64,000 bases of DNA from Natrinema gari JCM 14663 (GCF_000337175.1 NZ_AOIJ01000049.1:62001-126000); one strand, 5' to 3'; counted from the first letter of the stretch, positions 26,954 through 37,367 are shown. The notes: generated from the sequence alone by a model not told the origin. Program-made: numbers and translations.

Positions 26954-28186
26954 TTACTGATAGAAGTAGCCTGCAGAGGAGACGACATCGCTCGAGTCGT
27001 CCTCCTCGATCTTCTCTAAGGCGTCGGCGAAGTCCTGGTGGGCGACTTCGTTGCGCTCGTTGCGGATGGCGAACATGCCGGCTTCGGTTGCGAGGCTCTC
27101 GATTTCGGCACCGGAGTAGCCTTCGGTGTCGTCGGCGAGTGCGCCGAAGTCGACGCCGTTGGCGATGTTCATGCCGCGGGTATGGATCGAGAGGATCTGT
27201 TCGCGGCCGTCGCGGTCGGGTTCGGGGACTTCGATCAGGCGGTCGAACCGGCCGGGACGCAGAATGGCGCGATCGAGCATGTCGAAGCGGTTGGTGGCGG
27301 CGATGATGCGAATCTCGCCGCGGGCCTCGAAGCCGTCCATTTCGGAGAGCAGTTGCATCATCGTCCGCTGGACCTCGGCGTCGCCGGAGGTCTTGGACTC
27401 GGTGCGCCGCGTCGCGATGGCGTCGATCTCGTCGATGAAGATGATGGCGGGCTGGCGCTCGCGGGCCATCTCGAAGAGGTCGCGGACGAGCCGCGAGCCC
27501 TCGCCGATGAACTTGCGGACCAGCTCCGAGCCGGCCATCTTGATGAAGGTGGCGTCGGTCTCGTTGGCGACGGCCTTGGCGAGCATCGTCTTCCCCGTTC
27601 CCGGCGGTCCGTAGAGCAAGACGCCGCTTGGCGGATCGATACCGACCTCGTTGAAGATTTCGGGCTCAGTCAAGGGCTGTTCGACGGCTTCCCGGACCTC
27701 GCGAACCTGCTCGTCGATCCCGCCGATGTCGGCGTAGGTGACTGCCGGCTTCTCCGTGATTTCCATCGACTGGGCGCGCGCGTCGGTCTCGGTGTCCAGC
27801 ACCGTCTGGATCGCGAAGGAGTCGTTGACCGCGACGCGGTCGCCGGGTTCGATGCGATCGACGATCCGGGAGGACACGTCGGTCAGCACCTCCTGATTGT
27901 TGCCGTGCTGTTTGACGATGACCTGCTCGTCCGGGAGGACATCCTCGACGGTGGCGATGTACAGCGACGAGCTCTTGAGCGTCTCGTTTTCCCGTTCGAC
28001 GCGGTCGACCTTCTCCCGGAGGCGTTCGCGACGGTCCTCAGCGTCGTCGAGTTGCTCGGAGAGCTGGTCGTTGACATCGACCAGATCCTCGTAGTGCCCG
28101 CGGAGCGCCTCGAGCCGTTCGTCGTCGGGGAGATCTGAGTCGATATCGCGATGAGGTCGGTCGGGGATAGACGGGCTTCGAGACAT
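26954..28186 (-). CDS. pan: Proteasome-activating nucleotidase (PAN)
   Basis: 410-residue AAA+ ATPase that unfolds substrates and feeds them to the 20S proteasome. N-terminal coiled coil (LVDVNDQLSEQLDDAEDRRE) is followed by an OB domain (VIVKQHGNNQEVLTDVSS), the Walker A GPPGTGKTM and Walker B IIFIDEIDAI motifs, and an arginine finger region RFDRLIEVPEPDR. It ends in FYQ, an HbYX-type tail that opens the proteasome gate. ATG 28186 is chosen (MSRSPSIPDRPHRD), about 28 bases after a TATA-like ATTTACC. Confidence 0.93.
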   Translation of the reverse strand: MSRSPSIPDRPHRDIDSDLPDDERLEALRGHYEDLVDVNDQLSEQLDDAEDRRERLREKVDRVERENETLKSSSLYIATVEDVLPDEQVIVKQHGNNQEVLTDVSSRIVDRIEPGDRVAVNDSFAIQTVLDTETDARAQSMEITEKPAVTYADIGGIDEQVREVREAVEQPLTEPEIFNEVGIDPPSGVLLYGPPGTGKTMLAKAVANETDATFIKMAGSELVRKFIGEGSRLVRDLFEMARERQPAIIFIDEIDAIATRRTESKTSGDAEVQRTMMQLLSEMDGFEARGEIRIIAATNRFDMLDRAILRPGRFDRLIEVPEPDRDGREQILSIHTRGMNIANGVDFGALADDTEGYSGAEIESLATEAGMFAIRNERNEVAHQDFADALEKIEEDDSSDVVSSAGYFYQ

Positions 28187-28340
28187 CCTGATGTACGCCG
28201 ATAGGATTTCGATGGTAAATGTGCCTTTGGGTCGCGGATGGTCTTCGACCCCACATCGAACCGCGACTGCCGGGAGAGGCGACCGTTGACGCCGCGTCAT
28301 ACGGCACAACGGCGTCGCCCGACGGCTCGAGCGGCACGTA

Positions 28341-30143
28341 TTATGACATGAGCGCTTCCATCTCTTCGAGGCGCTGGCCGTAGGTCTCGAGCGCGCGGTC
28401 GATCGGGTCCGAGGAACTCATATCGACGCCGGCGATCCGCAGGAGTTCGAGCGGGTACTCCCGGGAGCCGTGGCGGAGGAACTCGAGGTAGTCCTCGGCG
28501 GCGGACTGGCCGTTCTCGAGAATGTCGTCGACGATAGCGAGGGCGGCCGAGATGCCGGTCGCGTACTGGTAGACGTAGAACGCCCGGTAGAAGTGGGGGA
28601 TACGCATCCATTCACGGGCGATCCGGTCGTCGATCGCGGCGGGGTCGTAGTAGTCGGCCTTGAGTCCGCGGTAGAGGTCGTCCAATCGGTCGGCGGTGAG
28701 GGGCTCGCCGTCTTCTTCGAGGCGGTGTGTCTCGTGTTCAAACTCCGCGAAGAGGGTCTGCCGGTACAGCGTCGAGCGCACGCGCTCTAAGAACTCGTTT
28801 AATACGTGCTTGCGGAACTCGGGATCGTCGACGGTCTCGAGCAGGTGGTTGGTCAGCAGGGCCTCGTTGACCGTGCTGGCGACCTCGGCGACGAAGATTT
28901 CATAACTCGAGTAGATGAACGGCTGTTCCTCCTTCGTGAGTTCGGAGTGCATCGAGTGGCCGAGCTCGTGGGCTAGTGTGTACATCGAGGAGATGTCCTG
29001 CTGGTAGTTCAGGAGGATGAAAGGCTGGGTGTCGTAGGTGCCGCCGGAGTACGCCCCGGATTGTTTCCCTTCGTTCTCATAGACATCGATCCACCGGGAG
29101 TCCAGTCCCTCGGCGACCCGGGTCTGGTATGTCTCACCCAGCGGCGCGAGCGCGTCGACGACGTACTCGGTCGCCTGGTCGTACTCGAGATCGGGACCTT
29201 CGTCGCCGGTCAGTGGCATGTAGAGGTCCCACATCCGGAGTTCGTCGACGCCCAGCGCCCGTTCCTTGAGTTCGGCATGGCGGTGGAGTTTGTCGATGTT
29301 GTCGTGGACGGTGTCGACGAGGGTGTCATAGACCTCGACGGGAACGTTCGGGCCGTCGAGCGCGGCCTCGCGTGCGGTATCGTAGTTGCGCGCTCGAGCG
29401 GTTTTGACGTCGGCTTTGACGCTGTTCTTGTAGCTGGCCGCGACCGTGTTCCGAACCGACTCCCACTCGTCGAAGTACTCCTCGTAGACCCGCTTTCGGA
29501 ACTCGCGGTCGGGGCGTTTGAGGAGGTTCGTGAAGTTACTCTGGGTGATTTCGATCGCGTCCGTTTCGTCGTCCGCGGGCGCATCGACCGTCGGGAACGT
29601 CATGTCCGCGTTCGAGAGCATGTTGTACACGTCCCCGGTCGCACCCGTGACCTCGCTCAGGTCGGCGAGCAACTCCTCGACCTCGGCCGATCGCGTGTGC
29701 GGTTTCATCCGGAGCACGTCGTCGACGTAGTGGTCGTAGGTCTCGAGGGCGGGTTCGTCCGCGATCATCGCGTCGAACTGCTCGCGGGTCAGCGTCTGGA
29801 GTTCGGGATCGATGAACGAGGCCGCGGACTGGGCGTCAGCCGCGAGCGACTGCGATCGTGCCGTCAGCGCCTGATACTGCTGGTTCGTCGTGTCCTCGTC
29901 GCGGCGCATGCGGGCGTAGGCCGCGACCGTCGAGACCTCGCGCATGATCTCGTCGCGGAGTTCGAGTACCTCGAGGAGGGTCTGGGCGTCCTCGGTGACC
30001 CGTCCCTCGTAGGCTTCGAGGTCGTCGACGCGGTCAGCGATCGTCTCGTAGGCGTTCTCCCAGTCGTCGTCGGTCGCGTAGATGCTCTCGAGGTCCCAGG
30101 TATAGTCCTCGTCGACCTCCGAGCGTTCGGGAACGGAACTCAT
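28341..30143 (-). CDS. pepF: Oligoendopeptidase F (peptidase family M3)
   Basis: 600-residue cytosolic zinc peptidase that degrades short peptides, typically those released by the proteasome. The zinc motif is HELGH near residue 390 ([17 protein letters not shown]) with a third ligand Glu in the following helix ([13 protein letters not shown]). The N-terminus ([19 protein letters not shown]) is typical of PepF. It lies 154 bases upstream of PAN on the same strand. Confidence 0.93.
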   Translation of the reverse strand: MSSVPERSEVDEDYTWDLESIYATDDDWENAYETIADRVDDLEAYEGRVTEDAQTLLEVLELRDEIMREVSTVAAYARMRRDEDTTNQQYQALTARSQSLAADAQSAASFIDPELQTLTREQFDAMIADEPALETYDHYVDDVLRMKPHTRSAEVEELLADLSEVTGATGDVYNMLSNADMTFPTVDAPADDETDAIEITQSNFTNLLKRPDREFRKRVYEEYFDEWESVRNTVAASYKNSVKADVKTARARNYDTAREAALDGPNVPVEVYDTLVDTVHDNIDKLHRHAELKERALGVDELRMWDLYMPLTGDEGPDLEYDQATEYVVDALAPLGETYQTRVAEGLDSRWIDVYENEGKQSGAYSGGTYDTQPFILLNYQQDISSMYTLAHELGHSMHSELTKEEQPFIYSSYEIFVAEVASTVNEALLTNHLLETVDDPEFRKHVLNEFLERVRSTLYRQTLFAEFEHETHRLEEDGEPLTADRLDDLYRGLKADYYDPAAIDDRIAREWMRIPHFYRAFYVYQYATGISAALAIVDDILENGQSAAEDYLEFLRHGSREYPLELLRIAGVDMSSSDPIDRALETYGQRLEEMEALMS

Positions 30144-30299
30144 GGAGACGGCTTCGAAGCGGCGGCGCTAAAGCGTGTCGGACCGTGTCAGGAACGGACG
30201 AAGTCAACGCGGGGCTCCGTGGACCGTGGGCATCGTCCCGGGGTGATCGGGAACCGGAAGAACGAACCGCTTTTCACTCCGATTTCCCGAATCGTCAGC

Positions 30300-30857
30300 A
30301 TGGACCGACTCCTCGAGTCGTTAGACGATGCACCGATCATCGACAAGGACGGATACGAGTACCTCGTCCACCCGATCAGCAACGGCGTTCCGCGCCTCGA
30401 TCCCGCCCTGCTGCGGGAGGTCGTCACCGAAGTCATGCAGACCGCGGACTTAGACGTCGACAAGATCGTCGCCCCCGAGGCGATGGGCATTCACCTCGCG
30501 ACCGCGCTCTCGCTCCAGACGGACATCCCGCTCGTCGTCATCCGGAAACGACCCTATGGGCTCGAGGGTGAGGTGTCGCTCCACCAGGAGACGGGGTACT
30601 CCGAGTCGGAGATGTACATCAACGACATCGAAGCGGGGGATCGCGTCGTGATCGTCGACGACATGCTCTCGACCGGCGGCACGCTGGCGGCGATCTGCGA
30701 CGCGATCGACGGCATCGGGGCCGAGATCGTCGATATCGTCGTGGTGATGCGGAAAGTCGGCGGCTCGGCGCTCGACGACACGGAGTACGACGCGACGAGT
30801 CTCATCGATATCACGGTCGAGGACGGCGAGGTGACGGTCCACTCCGTGCACCAATAG
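30300..30857 (+). CDS. hpt: Hypoxanthine/guanine phosphoribosyltransferase
   Basis: 185 residues, archaeal HGPRTase subfamily, which joins hypoxanthine or guanine to PRPP in purine salvage. The PRPP loop is [13 protein letters not shown] (about 115-127) and the N-terminus [20 protein letters not shown] plus [13 protein letters not shown] are family signatures. It is followed 195 bases later by a nucleobase permease, a natural uptake-salvage pair. The frame is open far upstream of ATG 30300, but that part is antisense to pepF. Confidence 0.92.
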   Translation: MDRLLESLDDAPIIDKDGYEYLVHPISNGVPRLDPALLREVVTEVMQTADLDVDKIVAPEAMGIHLATALSLQTDIPLVVIRKRPYGLEGEVSLHQETGYSESEMYINDIEAGDRVVIVDDMLSTGGTLAAICDAIDGIGAEIVDIVVVMRKVGGSALDDTEYDATSLIDITVEDGEVTVHSVHQ

Positions 30858-30937
30858 GTACCGGTCGAGAACCGACGGCCGACGACGCTTCGCCTCGCAT
30901 CAGTACAGCGGCACAACGGTGGAATACACAGCCCCAT

Positions 30938-30961
30938 GTATATCCGGAATCGGAAATATAC
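30938..30961. promoter_or_regulatory. Inverted repeat before the purine permease gene
   Basis: GTATAT-CCG ... CGG-AA-ATATAC forms an imperfect palindrome; the outer part extends as CATGTATAT (30935-30943) and ACATACATG (30962-30970). It lies about 80 bases before the permease promoter (TTTTTATG at 31016-31023). It could be a regulator site. The motif TTATGCACCC occurs twice just after it. Confidence 0.4.
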
Positions 30962-31015
30962 ACATACATGCCTATTTGGGATAGATTATGCACCCTGTTG
31001 AGCGCGTTTACGAAT

Positions 31016-31023
31016 CTTTTTAT
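31016..31023 (+). promoter_or_regulatory. TATA box of the NCS2 permease gene
   Basis: TTTTTATG centred near 31020 would start transcription about six bases before the ATG at 31053. Confidence 0.5.
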
Positions 31024-31052
31024 GCACCCCTCTGCAACCTGGCGGCCATAGA

Positions 31053-32438
31053 ATGTCGACCGAACCGGACGGAGGCATTACGCTCGAGTACGGGGTAGAC
31101 GACAAACCACCGTTGCCGAAATCGATTCTGCTCGGTCTCCAACACGTCGCAGTGATGATCGTGCCGGCGACGGCGGTGGCGTACGTCGTCGCGGGCGGAG
31201 TCGGGCTCGACCCGACGGACACGGCCTACATCGTCCAGATGGTCCTCCTGTTCTCCGGGCTGGCGACGATCGTCCAGGCGTACACCGTCGGTCCGGTCGG
31301 CGCGCGCCTGCCGATCGTCATGGGCTCGAGTTTCACGTTCGTGGGCGCGTCGATCTCGATCGGTGCGGACTTCGGGATGGCCGCCGTCTTCGGCGCGATC
31401 CTCGTGACGGGATTCGTCGTCGAGGGACTGATCGGCTGGCAGTTCAAACGAATCAAACCCTTCTTCCCGCCGCTGGTGACCGGACTCGTCGTCGTCATCA
31501 TCGGCCTCTATCTCGTGCCGGTCGCGATGGAGTACGCCGCGGGCGGGGTCGGCGCGTCCGACTTCGGCGCGGTACACAACATCGGGCTGGCCGCGCTCGT
31601 CCTCGCGGTCGCCGTCGGTCTCAACATGTTCACGCGCGGCGTCGTGCGACTGCTGTCGATCCTCGTCGCGATCGTCGTCGGCTACGTCACCGCGATCGCC
31701 GTCGGACTCGTCGACTTCTCGGCCATCGGCGACGCCGCGTGGATCGCACTCCCGGCTCCCACCCGATTCGGCTTCGAGTTCGAACCGATCGCGATCGTCA
31801 CCTTCGCCTTCCTCTTTCTCGTCTCCGCGATGGAAACGGTCGGCGACATGTCCGGCGTCACGGCCGCTGAGGGGCGAAACCCAACGAACGAGGAGTTCCG
31901 CGGCGGGCTGTTCACCGACGGCCTGCTGAGCTCGATCGGTGCCGTCTTCGCCGCGTTCCCGATCACGTCGTTCTCCCAGAACGTCGGCATCGTCAATTTC
32001 ACCGGCGTGATGAGCCGTCACGTCGTCGGGATCGGTGGCGTCTTCCTCGCCGTCCTCGGGCTGAGTCCGAAAGTCGGAGCCGCCGTCACGACGATCCCCA
32101 GCGCGGTCTTCGGCGGTGCGGTCCTGCTCATGGCTGGCATGGTCGCTGCCAGCGGCTTCCGTCTGATCGTCACGAACGCCGAGCTCGATCGCCGAAACAC
32201 GGTCATCGTCGCCGTCTCGCTCGGCCTCGGCCTCGGCATCGCGACCACGCCGGAAGCGCTCGCGGGCCTCCCGACCGCCGCTGAAACGTTCTTCAGCCAG
32301 CCGGTCATCGTGACGGCGCTGTCCGCACTGCTACTCAACACGTTCGTTCCCGGCGAGCAGAGCCCGCTGTTCGACGCCCACCCTGCCGACTCCGAGTCGG
32401 CCGGGGACGCCGCGATCGTTGAGCCAAGCGACGACTGA
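31053..32438 (+). CDS. NCS2-family xanthine/uracil permease
   Basis: 461 residues with about 13-14 membrane helices; the NCS2 fold is supported by the substrate-site motif region VSAMETVGDMSGVTAAEGR and the second signature FGGAVLLMAGMVAASGFRL. It would import xanthine, guanine, hypoxanthine or uracil by ion symport. It follows hpt, so a purine substrate is the better guess. Probably controlled through its own promoter and the inverted repeat upstream. Confidence 0.88.
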   Translation: MSTEPDGGITLEYGVDDKPPLPKSILLGLQHVAVMIVPATAVAYVVAGGVGLDPTDTAYIVQMVLLFSGLATIVQAYTVGPVGARLPIVMGSSFTFVGASISIGADFGMAAVFGAILVTGFVVEGLIGWQFKRIKPFFPPLVTGLVVVIIGLYLVPVAMEYAAGGVGASDFGAVHNIGLAALVLAVAVGLNMFTRGVVRLLSILVAIVVGYVTAIAVGLVDFSAIGDAAWIALPAPTRFGFEFEPIAIVTFAFLFLVSAMETVGDMSGVTAAEGRNPTNEEFRGGLFTDGLLSSIGAVFAAFPITSFSQNVGIVNFTGVMSRHVVGIGGVFLAVLGLSPKVGAAVTTIPSAVFGGAVLLMAGMVAASGFRLIVTNAELDRRNTVIVAVSLGLGLGIATTPEALAGLPTAAETFFSQPVIVTALSALLLNTFVPGEQSPLFDAHPADSESAGDAAIVEPSDD

Positions 32439-32622
32439 GACCGGCTGCTGTACCGATTTCTCGACGAGCCTACGGACTGGTCGCTGGTTCGCCGGCACTG
32501 ACTGATAGCGGGCCGTCTGAATCGGAGCCCCCGCACTCGGCTCTTCCGACCCGCTCGGTGTCGAGACGCGCCGACGACCCCTTTTCTTCGAGTTCGTTCG
32601 CGGACGGATACCGTCGGCGGGG

Positions 32623-32859
32623 TCAGGTTTCGGCGTCGACCGCCGTCCGGACGACGCGAGCGAGACCGAGCGTCGCGACGAACGTGCCGGCGACCACGAG
32701 CACGGCGAGCAGGACGATACCGAAGGCAGACGCCCCGACCGCGGGATGAGTCCGAAGCGGCGACGTGAGGCGCAGTCCGAAGAAGGCCACGAGCAGCCCC
32801 GCGGCGATGCGGATCGACGCACGCCAGTACGCATCGTACTCTTCCGGCGACAGTTCCAT
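32623..32859 (-). CDS. Small two-helix membrane protein, function unknown
   Basis: 78 residues: MELSPEEYDAYWRASIRIAAG leads into two hydrophobic helices (IAAGLLVAFFGLRL and GIVLLAVLVVAGTFVATLGL). Unrecognised. It shares direction with truA, with 86 bases from the truA stop to its ATG. ATG 32859 is used; an upstream ATG at 32949 would add 30 residues that overlap the end of truA. Confidence 0.6.
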   Translation of the reverse strand: MELSPEEYDAYWRASIRIAAGLLVAFFGLRLTSPLRTHPAVGASAFGIVLLAVLVVAGTFVATLGLARVVRTAVDAET

Positions 32860-32945
32860 ACGCCGACGTGTGTGCCCGGCGCTGAAAAACGCTCGTCCGT
32901 GGCTCGGGTGCGATGGCTGCGGCTCGAGTCGCCCCGGTCTCCCGC

Positions 32946-33809
32946 TCAACGCATCCCGTCGGCCACCTGTCCGGCGACCCGCGCCCCCGTCCGCCGGTCG
33001 ATGCGGCGGCGGTCGAAGACGGCACGAGCGCTCTCGGCCGCGTCCGCGTCGATCTCGAACGCGAGATTGGGGTAGTCGACCGCCGTCAGGACGAGCGGCT
33101 CGGGCGGTGCGGGGGCGATCCCCTCGTGGCCGGGCAGCGGCTCCGACTCGAGGACGCGATCGATCTTCGCGAGCGGGGAGTCGCCGGCACCGACCGCCCG
33201 GACGAGCGAGACGAGTCGACGGACGAGTTCCCGAGCGAAGCCGCCCGCGCTGACGGTGATGACGAGGTAGTCGCCGTCGCGCTCGACCGCGATCGTCAGC
33301 GAGCGCTCCGTGTTTCGGTCGTCAGGCGTCAGGTTGTGGATGTCGTGGGTGCCGGACAGCGCGTCGCAGGCAGCGCGGAACCGCTCGTCGTCGACGGCGG
33401 GGGCGGTCACATCGACCGCCGAATCGGGCACCGCAGCGTCGGCGGGCGGCGCGTACAGGTGATAAGTGTACGCCCGGCGGCTCGCGTGATGGGTCGCGTG
33501 GAACCCGTCGGGCGCGTCGGCGGCTGCCCACGCCCGCACGTCCGCGGGGAGTTCGGCGTTCAATGCCCGAGGTGTGAGCCAGTCGGGGACCTCGAGCGCG
33601 ATCGTCTGTGCCAGTGCGGAGACGCCGGCGTCAGTGCGGCCAGCGGCCGCGTAGCCCGCGGGTTTGTCGGCCTCGGGGTCGAGAACTGAGAGCGCACGGA
33701 GGGCGTCGAAAACGGCGTCCTCGACTGTGGGGATGTCGGGTTGGGGCTGGCGCTGGAAGCCGTAGTAGTCGGTCCCGTCGTAGGCGATCCGGAACGCGCG
33801 ACGTGGCAT
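32946..33809 (-). CDS. truA: tRNA pseudouridine synthase A
   Basis: 287 residues. The catalytic Asp is in AGRTDAGVSALAQ and the substrate-binding N-terminus FRIAYDGTDYYGFQRQPQP is diagnostic of TruA, which makes pseudouridine at positions 38-40 of the tRNA anticodon arm. A C-terminal block ARELVRRLVSLVRAVGAG matches the family. The frame stays open upstream of ATG 33809 but those residues are antisense to the next gene. Confidence 0.93.
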   Translation of the reverse strand: MPRRAFRIAYDGTDYYGFQRQPQPDIPTVEDAVFDALRALSVLDPEADKPAGYAAAGRTDAGVSALAQTIALEVPDWLTPRALNAELPADVRAWAAADAPDGFHATHHASRRAYTYHLYAPPADAAVPDSAVDVTAPAVDDERFRAACDALSGTHDIHNLTPDDRNTERSLTIAVERDGDYLVITVSAGGFARELVRRLVSLVRAVGAGDSPLAKIDRVLESEPLPGHEGIAPAPPEPLVLTAVDYPNLAFEIDADAAESARAVFDRRRIDRRTGARVAGQVADGMR

Positions 33810-33879
33810 CGAGTCGACCCAGCGGGGCCAGGGTGTTATACCTGTCTCGACCGCCGCGCCGGACGGCCCGTCACTGTCG

Positions 33880-34845
33880 TCACTCGCGGTCCGCGAGCGC
33901 GTCGATCCGCTCCTCGGTCGGCGGATGGGTCGCGAAGAGGAACCGCTCGAGACGGTGGAGTCGTGCGCGCAGCCACCAGTACGACGGCTCGGTCGCTCCG
34001 TCGGGCCCGAGCATGACCTTCTCCGGTTCCGCCGGCTCGAGCGACAGGATCGACAGCGAGGAAACGCCCGCGGCCTCCCGAAGGTCTCGATTCGGGGTGT
34101 CGGCGATCTCCCGGTCGAGGCGTCGCAGCGCGCTCGCAAGGGCGGCGGGTGAGCCGGTCGCCTCGGCAGCAGCCCGGTCGGCCGCCAATTCTCTGGCCCT
34201 GGAGAACCGCGCCGTGATCGTTCGCCCGACGATCCAGACGCCACCCGACAGCGCCCGCAGTGGGACGGTAACGAGAGCCATCATGCCGGGGTTTTCAATC
34301 CGGTCGATCCGCGACCCCAGCCCGTCGGCAAGCACCACGGGAAGCGATACGAGGGTCATGACGATCGCGTCCCTGTTGCCGACGTGGGCGAGTTCGTGTG
34401 CGATCACCGCCTCGAGTTCGTCGTCGTCGAGTGCCTCGATCGTTCCCAGCGAGAGGACCAGATGGACCGCGTTCGGGCGGAGGCCCACGGCCATCGCCTC
34501 GGGTGCGTCGCGCTCCGAGACGGCGATCGTCGGCTCGGGAACGTCGAGTTGGGCGGCGACCCGAGTCGCCGTCTCGGAGAGCGCCGGTGCGGTCTCACGG
34601 TCCACCCGATGTGCATCCGCGAGGTGCTCGATCGTCTCGATCTGTCTGTACTCGAGGGCGCCGATCGTCACGAGCGTCACGGCCGTCGCGCCGAACGCGA
34701 CCTGGGCGGCGATTCCGACGTCGAATAGCACGCAGACGCCGTAAAAGACGGCCCATACGCCCGCGAGAAACGCGACTGTCACGACGCCGAGGCCGACGAG
34801 CGCGGCGACCATCCGTATCCGGAGGGCGGTCAATCCGGCGGGCAT
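33880..34845 (-). CDS. htpX: HtpX-like M48 membrane metalloprotease
   Basis: 321 residues. Two N-terminal membrane helices (MVAALVGLGVVTVAFLAGVW, GIAAQVAFGATAVTLVTIG) precede the zinc motif HELAH near residue 150 (EAVIAHELAHVGNRDA), with the third ligand Glu expected in RELAADRAAAEATG. HtpX-type enzymes degrade damaged membrane proteins. It sits 70 bases upstream of truA on the same strand. Confidence 0.9.
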   Translation of the reverse strand: MPAGLTALRIRMVAALVGLGVVTVAFLAGVWAVFYGVCVLFDVGIAAQVAFGATAVTLVTIGALEYRQIETIEHLADAHRVDRETAPALSETATRVAAQLDVPEPTIAVSERDAPEAMAVGLRPNAVHLVLSLGTIEALDDDELEAVIAHELAHVGNRDAIVMTLVSLPVVLADGLGSRIDRIENPGMMALVTVPLRALSGGVWIVGRTITARFSRARELAADRAAAEATGSPAALASALRRLDREIADTPNRDLREAAGVSSLSILSLEPAEPEKVMLGPDGATEPSYWWLRARLHRLERFLFATHPPTEERIDALADRE

Positions 34846-34930
34846 GGAACCCGCTTCGAATCGCCCGGCAAAATGAGTATCGAACCGACCAGTCGGCGGT
34901 CAGCCACGGATTGCCGACCGGCCTGCAGCA

Positions 34931-35404
34931 TCAGTCCTCGCCGCCGGAATCGTCAGTGGTGGCCTCGTCGATATCGAACGTGTCGGTCTCGAGGGGCGAG
35001 CCGTCGATGTCGATGCGCCCATCCCGGACCTCGATGGTAACGCCGTCGGCCGTCGCGTCGTCCGCGCCGAGGAGTCGCGTCGTCGCCGTCTCGACCTCCT
35101 CGTTGACCGACCAGACGAACCGCAGTACCGACTCGAGTTCGGTGCCGGCCTCGCGAACGCCGCGGTGGGAGGCGCGGTCCCCGAGGCTCCGTGCGCCCTC
35201 TGGATGGAGGTACTGGAGCGGATGGTCGGTCGGGACCTCCTGCAGGTCGACGTCGAACGACCAGAGGTAGGGGAGGACCTGGATGGCGTAGCCCTGCGGT
35301 TTCGGTGCCCGCCGACCGGCGGCGGTCAGCGCGACGTTGATCGCCGTCGACCCCGCGTCGGTGTCGAAGTAGACGCCTTGCACGCCCGGAATCGAGAATC
35401 GCAT
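34931..35404 (-). CDS. Conserved-looking haloarchaeal protein, function unknown
   Basis: 157 residues, soluble. MRFSIPGVQGVYFDTDAGST is followed by an alpha/beta region with aromatic YLWSFDVDLQEVP and an acidic C-terminal tail. No motif I recognise and no signal peptide. It is 85 bases upstream of htpX. Good coding periodicity and a compact start suggest a real gene. Confidence 0.65.
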   Translation of the reverse strand: MRFSIPGVQGVYFDTDAGSTAINVALTAAGRRAPKPQGYAIQVLPYLWSFDVDLQEVPTDHPLQYLHPEGARSLGDRASHRGVREAGTELESVLRFVWSVNEEVETATTRLLGADDATADGVTIEVRDGRIDIDGSPLETDTFDIDEATTDDSGGED

Positions 35405-35571
35405 ACTCGAGGGAGAGCGGCGGGAACGGGTGAGTCTGTACCCGGCAATGCCAGCCCCGTTTTATTTTGGACCGAGCGCGGCCACGGTACCCGCTCGAAC
35501 ACGGGCCCGAGCGGGAGCCGTCGGCGGGCTCGCGCCCGCACCGATCGCCGACGGCCGCGCGAATCGCGTGG

Positions 35572-37104
35572 TCAGTAGTCGTCCAGCTCGTAGAGCTCGC
35601 CGTACTTCGACTCGACGTACTCGAGGAAGTAGTCCGCGGTCAACCCCTCGCCGGTGGCCTGCTCGATGAGGTCGGGCGTGACGTAGCGCTTGCCGTGTCG
35701 ATGGATGTTCTCGCGGAGCCAGCCGTTGAGTTCGTCGAACTCGCCCGCGCGGATGTCGTCGTCGAACTCGCCGCAGTCGTCCTCGGCGGCGGCGTACAGC
35801 TGCGACGCGAGCACCGAGCCAAGCGAGTACGTCGGGAAGTAGCCGAAGTCGCCGTGCGACCAGTGGATGTCCTGCAGGCAGCCCTCCGCATCCGTGTCCG
35901 GGCGCACGCCGAGGTACTCCTCGTACTTGTCGTTCCAGACCTCGGGCACCTCCGAGACCTCGAGGTCGCCCCGGATCAGATCGCGTTCGATCTCGAACCG
36001 AATGACGATGTGGAGGTGGTAGGTGAGTTCGTCCGCCTCGGTCCGGATGAGGTTGTCGTCGGAGACCTGATTCGCGGCCTCATAGGCCGCCTCGGGCGTG
36101 ACATCTGCGAGTTCGGGGAAGCGGTCGCGAGCGATCGGCAGGAAGTGCTCCCAGAACGGACGGGACCGCCCGACGTGGTTCTCCCAGAGCCGTGACTGGG
36201 ATTCGTGGACCGAGAGGTCCCGTGGCTCGCCCAGCGGCGTGGCGTACCCCTCGTCGGGGAGACCCAGGGTGTAGTTCGCGTGGCCGAACTCGTGGATCGT
36301 CGAGGTGAGCGAGCCAAGGAGATCCGTGGGCTCGAACCGGGTCGTCACGCGGGCGTCGAACTGCGTGCCCGACGAGAACGGATGCGGCGCGGTATCGATC
36401 CGGCCACGGTTCCAGTCGTAGCCCAGCGAATCCAGCACGTCCCGTGCGAGCGCTTCCTGATCGTCGTCGTCGAACTCGCCCGCGAACGCGTCGGTCTCGA
36501 GCGTCGCGTCGCTGTCCTGAACCGCATCGATCAGCGGGACGAGCGTCTCGCGAAGCCGCTCGAGGACCCGTTCCGCGGTCTCGAGGTCGATGTAGGGCTC
36601 GTAGTCCGCGAACAACACGGCGTACGGGTCGGCGTCGGGATCGATGTGGGCCGCGTACTCCCGCTTGAGGTCGACTAATTTCTCGAGCGTGGGCGCGAAG
36701 TGGTCGAAGTCGTCGGCCTCTTTGGCCTGCTTCCACGTCGGATGTGCGTTCGATGCCGTTGCCGAGAGTTCCTCGACGAGGTCCTGTGGGACGCTCGTCT
36801 CGCGGTCGTACCGGCGGCGGATCTCGCGGACGACCGCGGTCGCGTCTTCGTCGAGGTCATCGGACTCGAGGGCCGAAAGCAACTCGCCGGTCTCGTCGGC
36901 GGTCAGGAGTTCGTGACTGAGCGACGACAGCGTCGAGAGTTGCTGTGCGCGGGCCGGCGTCCCCTCATCGGGCATCACGACCTCCTGGTCCCACCGCAGA
37001 ACACCGGTGGCGTTCTCGACGTTGGAGATGCGCCGTACTCGCGCTTCGAACTGTTCGTAGGTGTCCGTCTCGCTCGCATCGCTCCGTGCTTGATCGGTCG
37101 CCAT
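35572..37104 (-). CDS. Carboxypeptidase Taq (peptidase family M32)
   Basis: 510-residue zinc carboxypeptidase. Metal motif HEFGH near residue 270 (IHEFGHANYTLGL), with the third ligand Glu expected about 25-30 residues later in the VHESQSRLWEN segment; that segment is the M32 hallmark. It trims C-terminal residues of peptides inside the cell. ATG 37104 (MATDQARSDASETD) is preferred, with ATG 37152 possible. No gene shares its promoter region. Confidence 0.9.
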   Translation of the reverse strand: MATDQARSDASETDTYEQFEARVRRISNVENATGVLRWDQEVVMPDEGTPARAQQLSTLSSLSHELLTADETGELLSALESDDLDEDATAVVREIRRRYDRETSVPQDLVEELSATASNAHPTWKQAKEADDFDHFAPTLEKLVDLKREYAAHIDPDADPYAVLFADYEPYIDLETAERVLERLRETLVPLIDAVQDSDATLETDAFAGEFDDDDQEALARDVLDSLGYDWNRGRIDTAPHPFSSGTQFDARVTTRFEPTDLLGSLTSTIHEFGHANYTLGLPDEGYATPLGEPRDLSVHESQSRLWENHVGRSRPFWEHFLPIARDRFPELADVTPEAAYEAANQVSDDNLIRTEADELTYHLHIVIRFEIERDLIRGDLEVSEVPEVWNDKYEEYLGVRPDTDAEGCLQDIHWSHGDFGYFPTYSLGSVLASQLYAAAEDDCGEFDDDIRAGEFDELNGWLRENIHRHGKRYVTPDLIEQATGEGLTADYFLEYVESKYGELYELDDY

Positions 37105-37367
37105 AGCGGTCCGTTCACTCGGAAGTGCTATCAACGTCTTGGTACCGGACATTTCGAGGCCTATTGACTGTCGGCTATCAGGACGGTCAGTTTGCCGTGA
37201 CACAACGTCACTGAGTGTCCGTCTCGCTGAAACGGACGCTCCTCGCATCTCCGAGCCGTCAACCGCCGTGTTCGCCGTGAGTCTGCTGCTCGATGATCGC
37301 GGCAGCTACGCGAGTGCGCGGGTTACGATCGGCATCTCGGGCGGTACCCACCGGCCGCGCGACGCAC

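Noticed and set aside
29061-30299. Long open frame fused upstream of hpt
   Set aside because: It is antisense to the convincing pepF gene; hpt homologues start at MDRLLESL (30300).
30938-30970. Purine riboswitch before the NCS2 permease
   Set aside because: The palindrome is short and does not form the three-way junction core; a protein binding site is the more reasonable reading.
33810-34244. Open frame extending truA upstream
   Set aside because: It overlaps the well-supported htpX gene on the same strand in another frame, and TruA starts at MPRRAFRIAYDGTDYYG.
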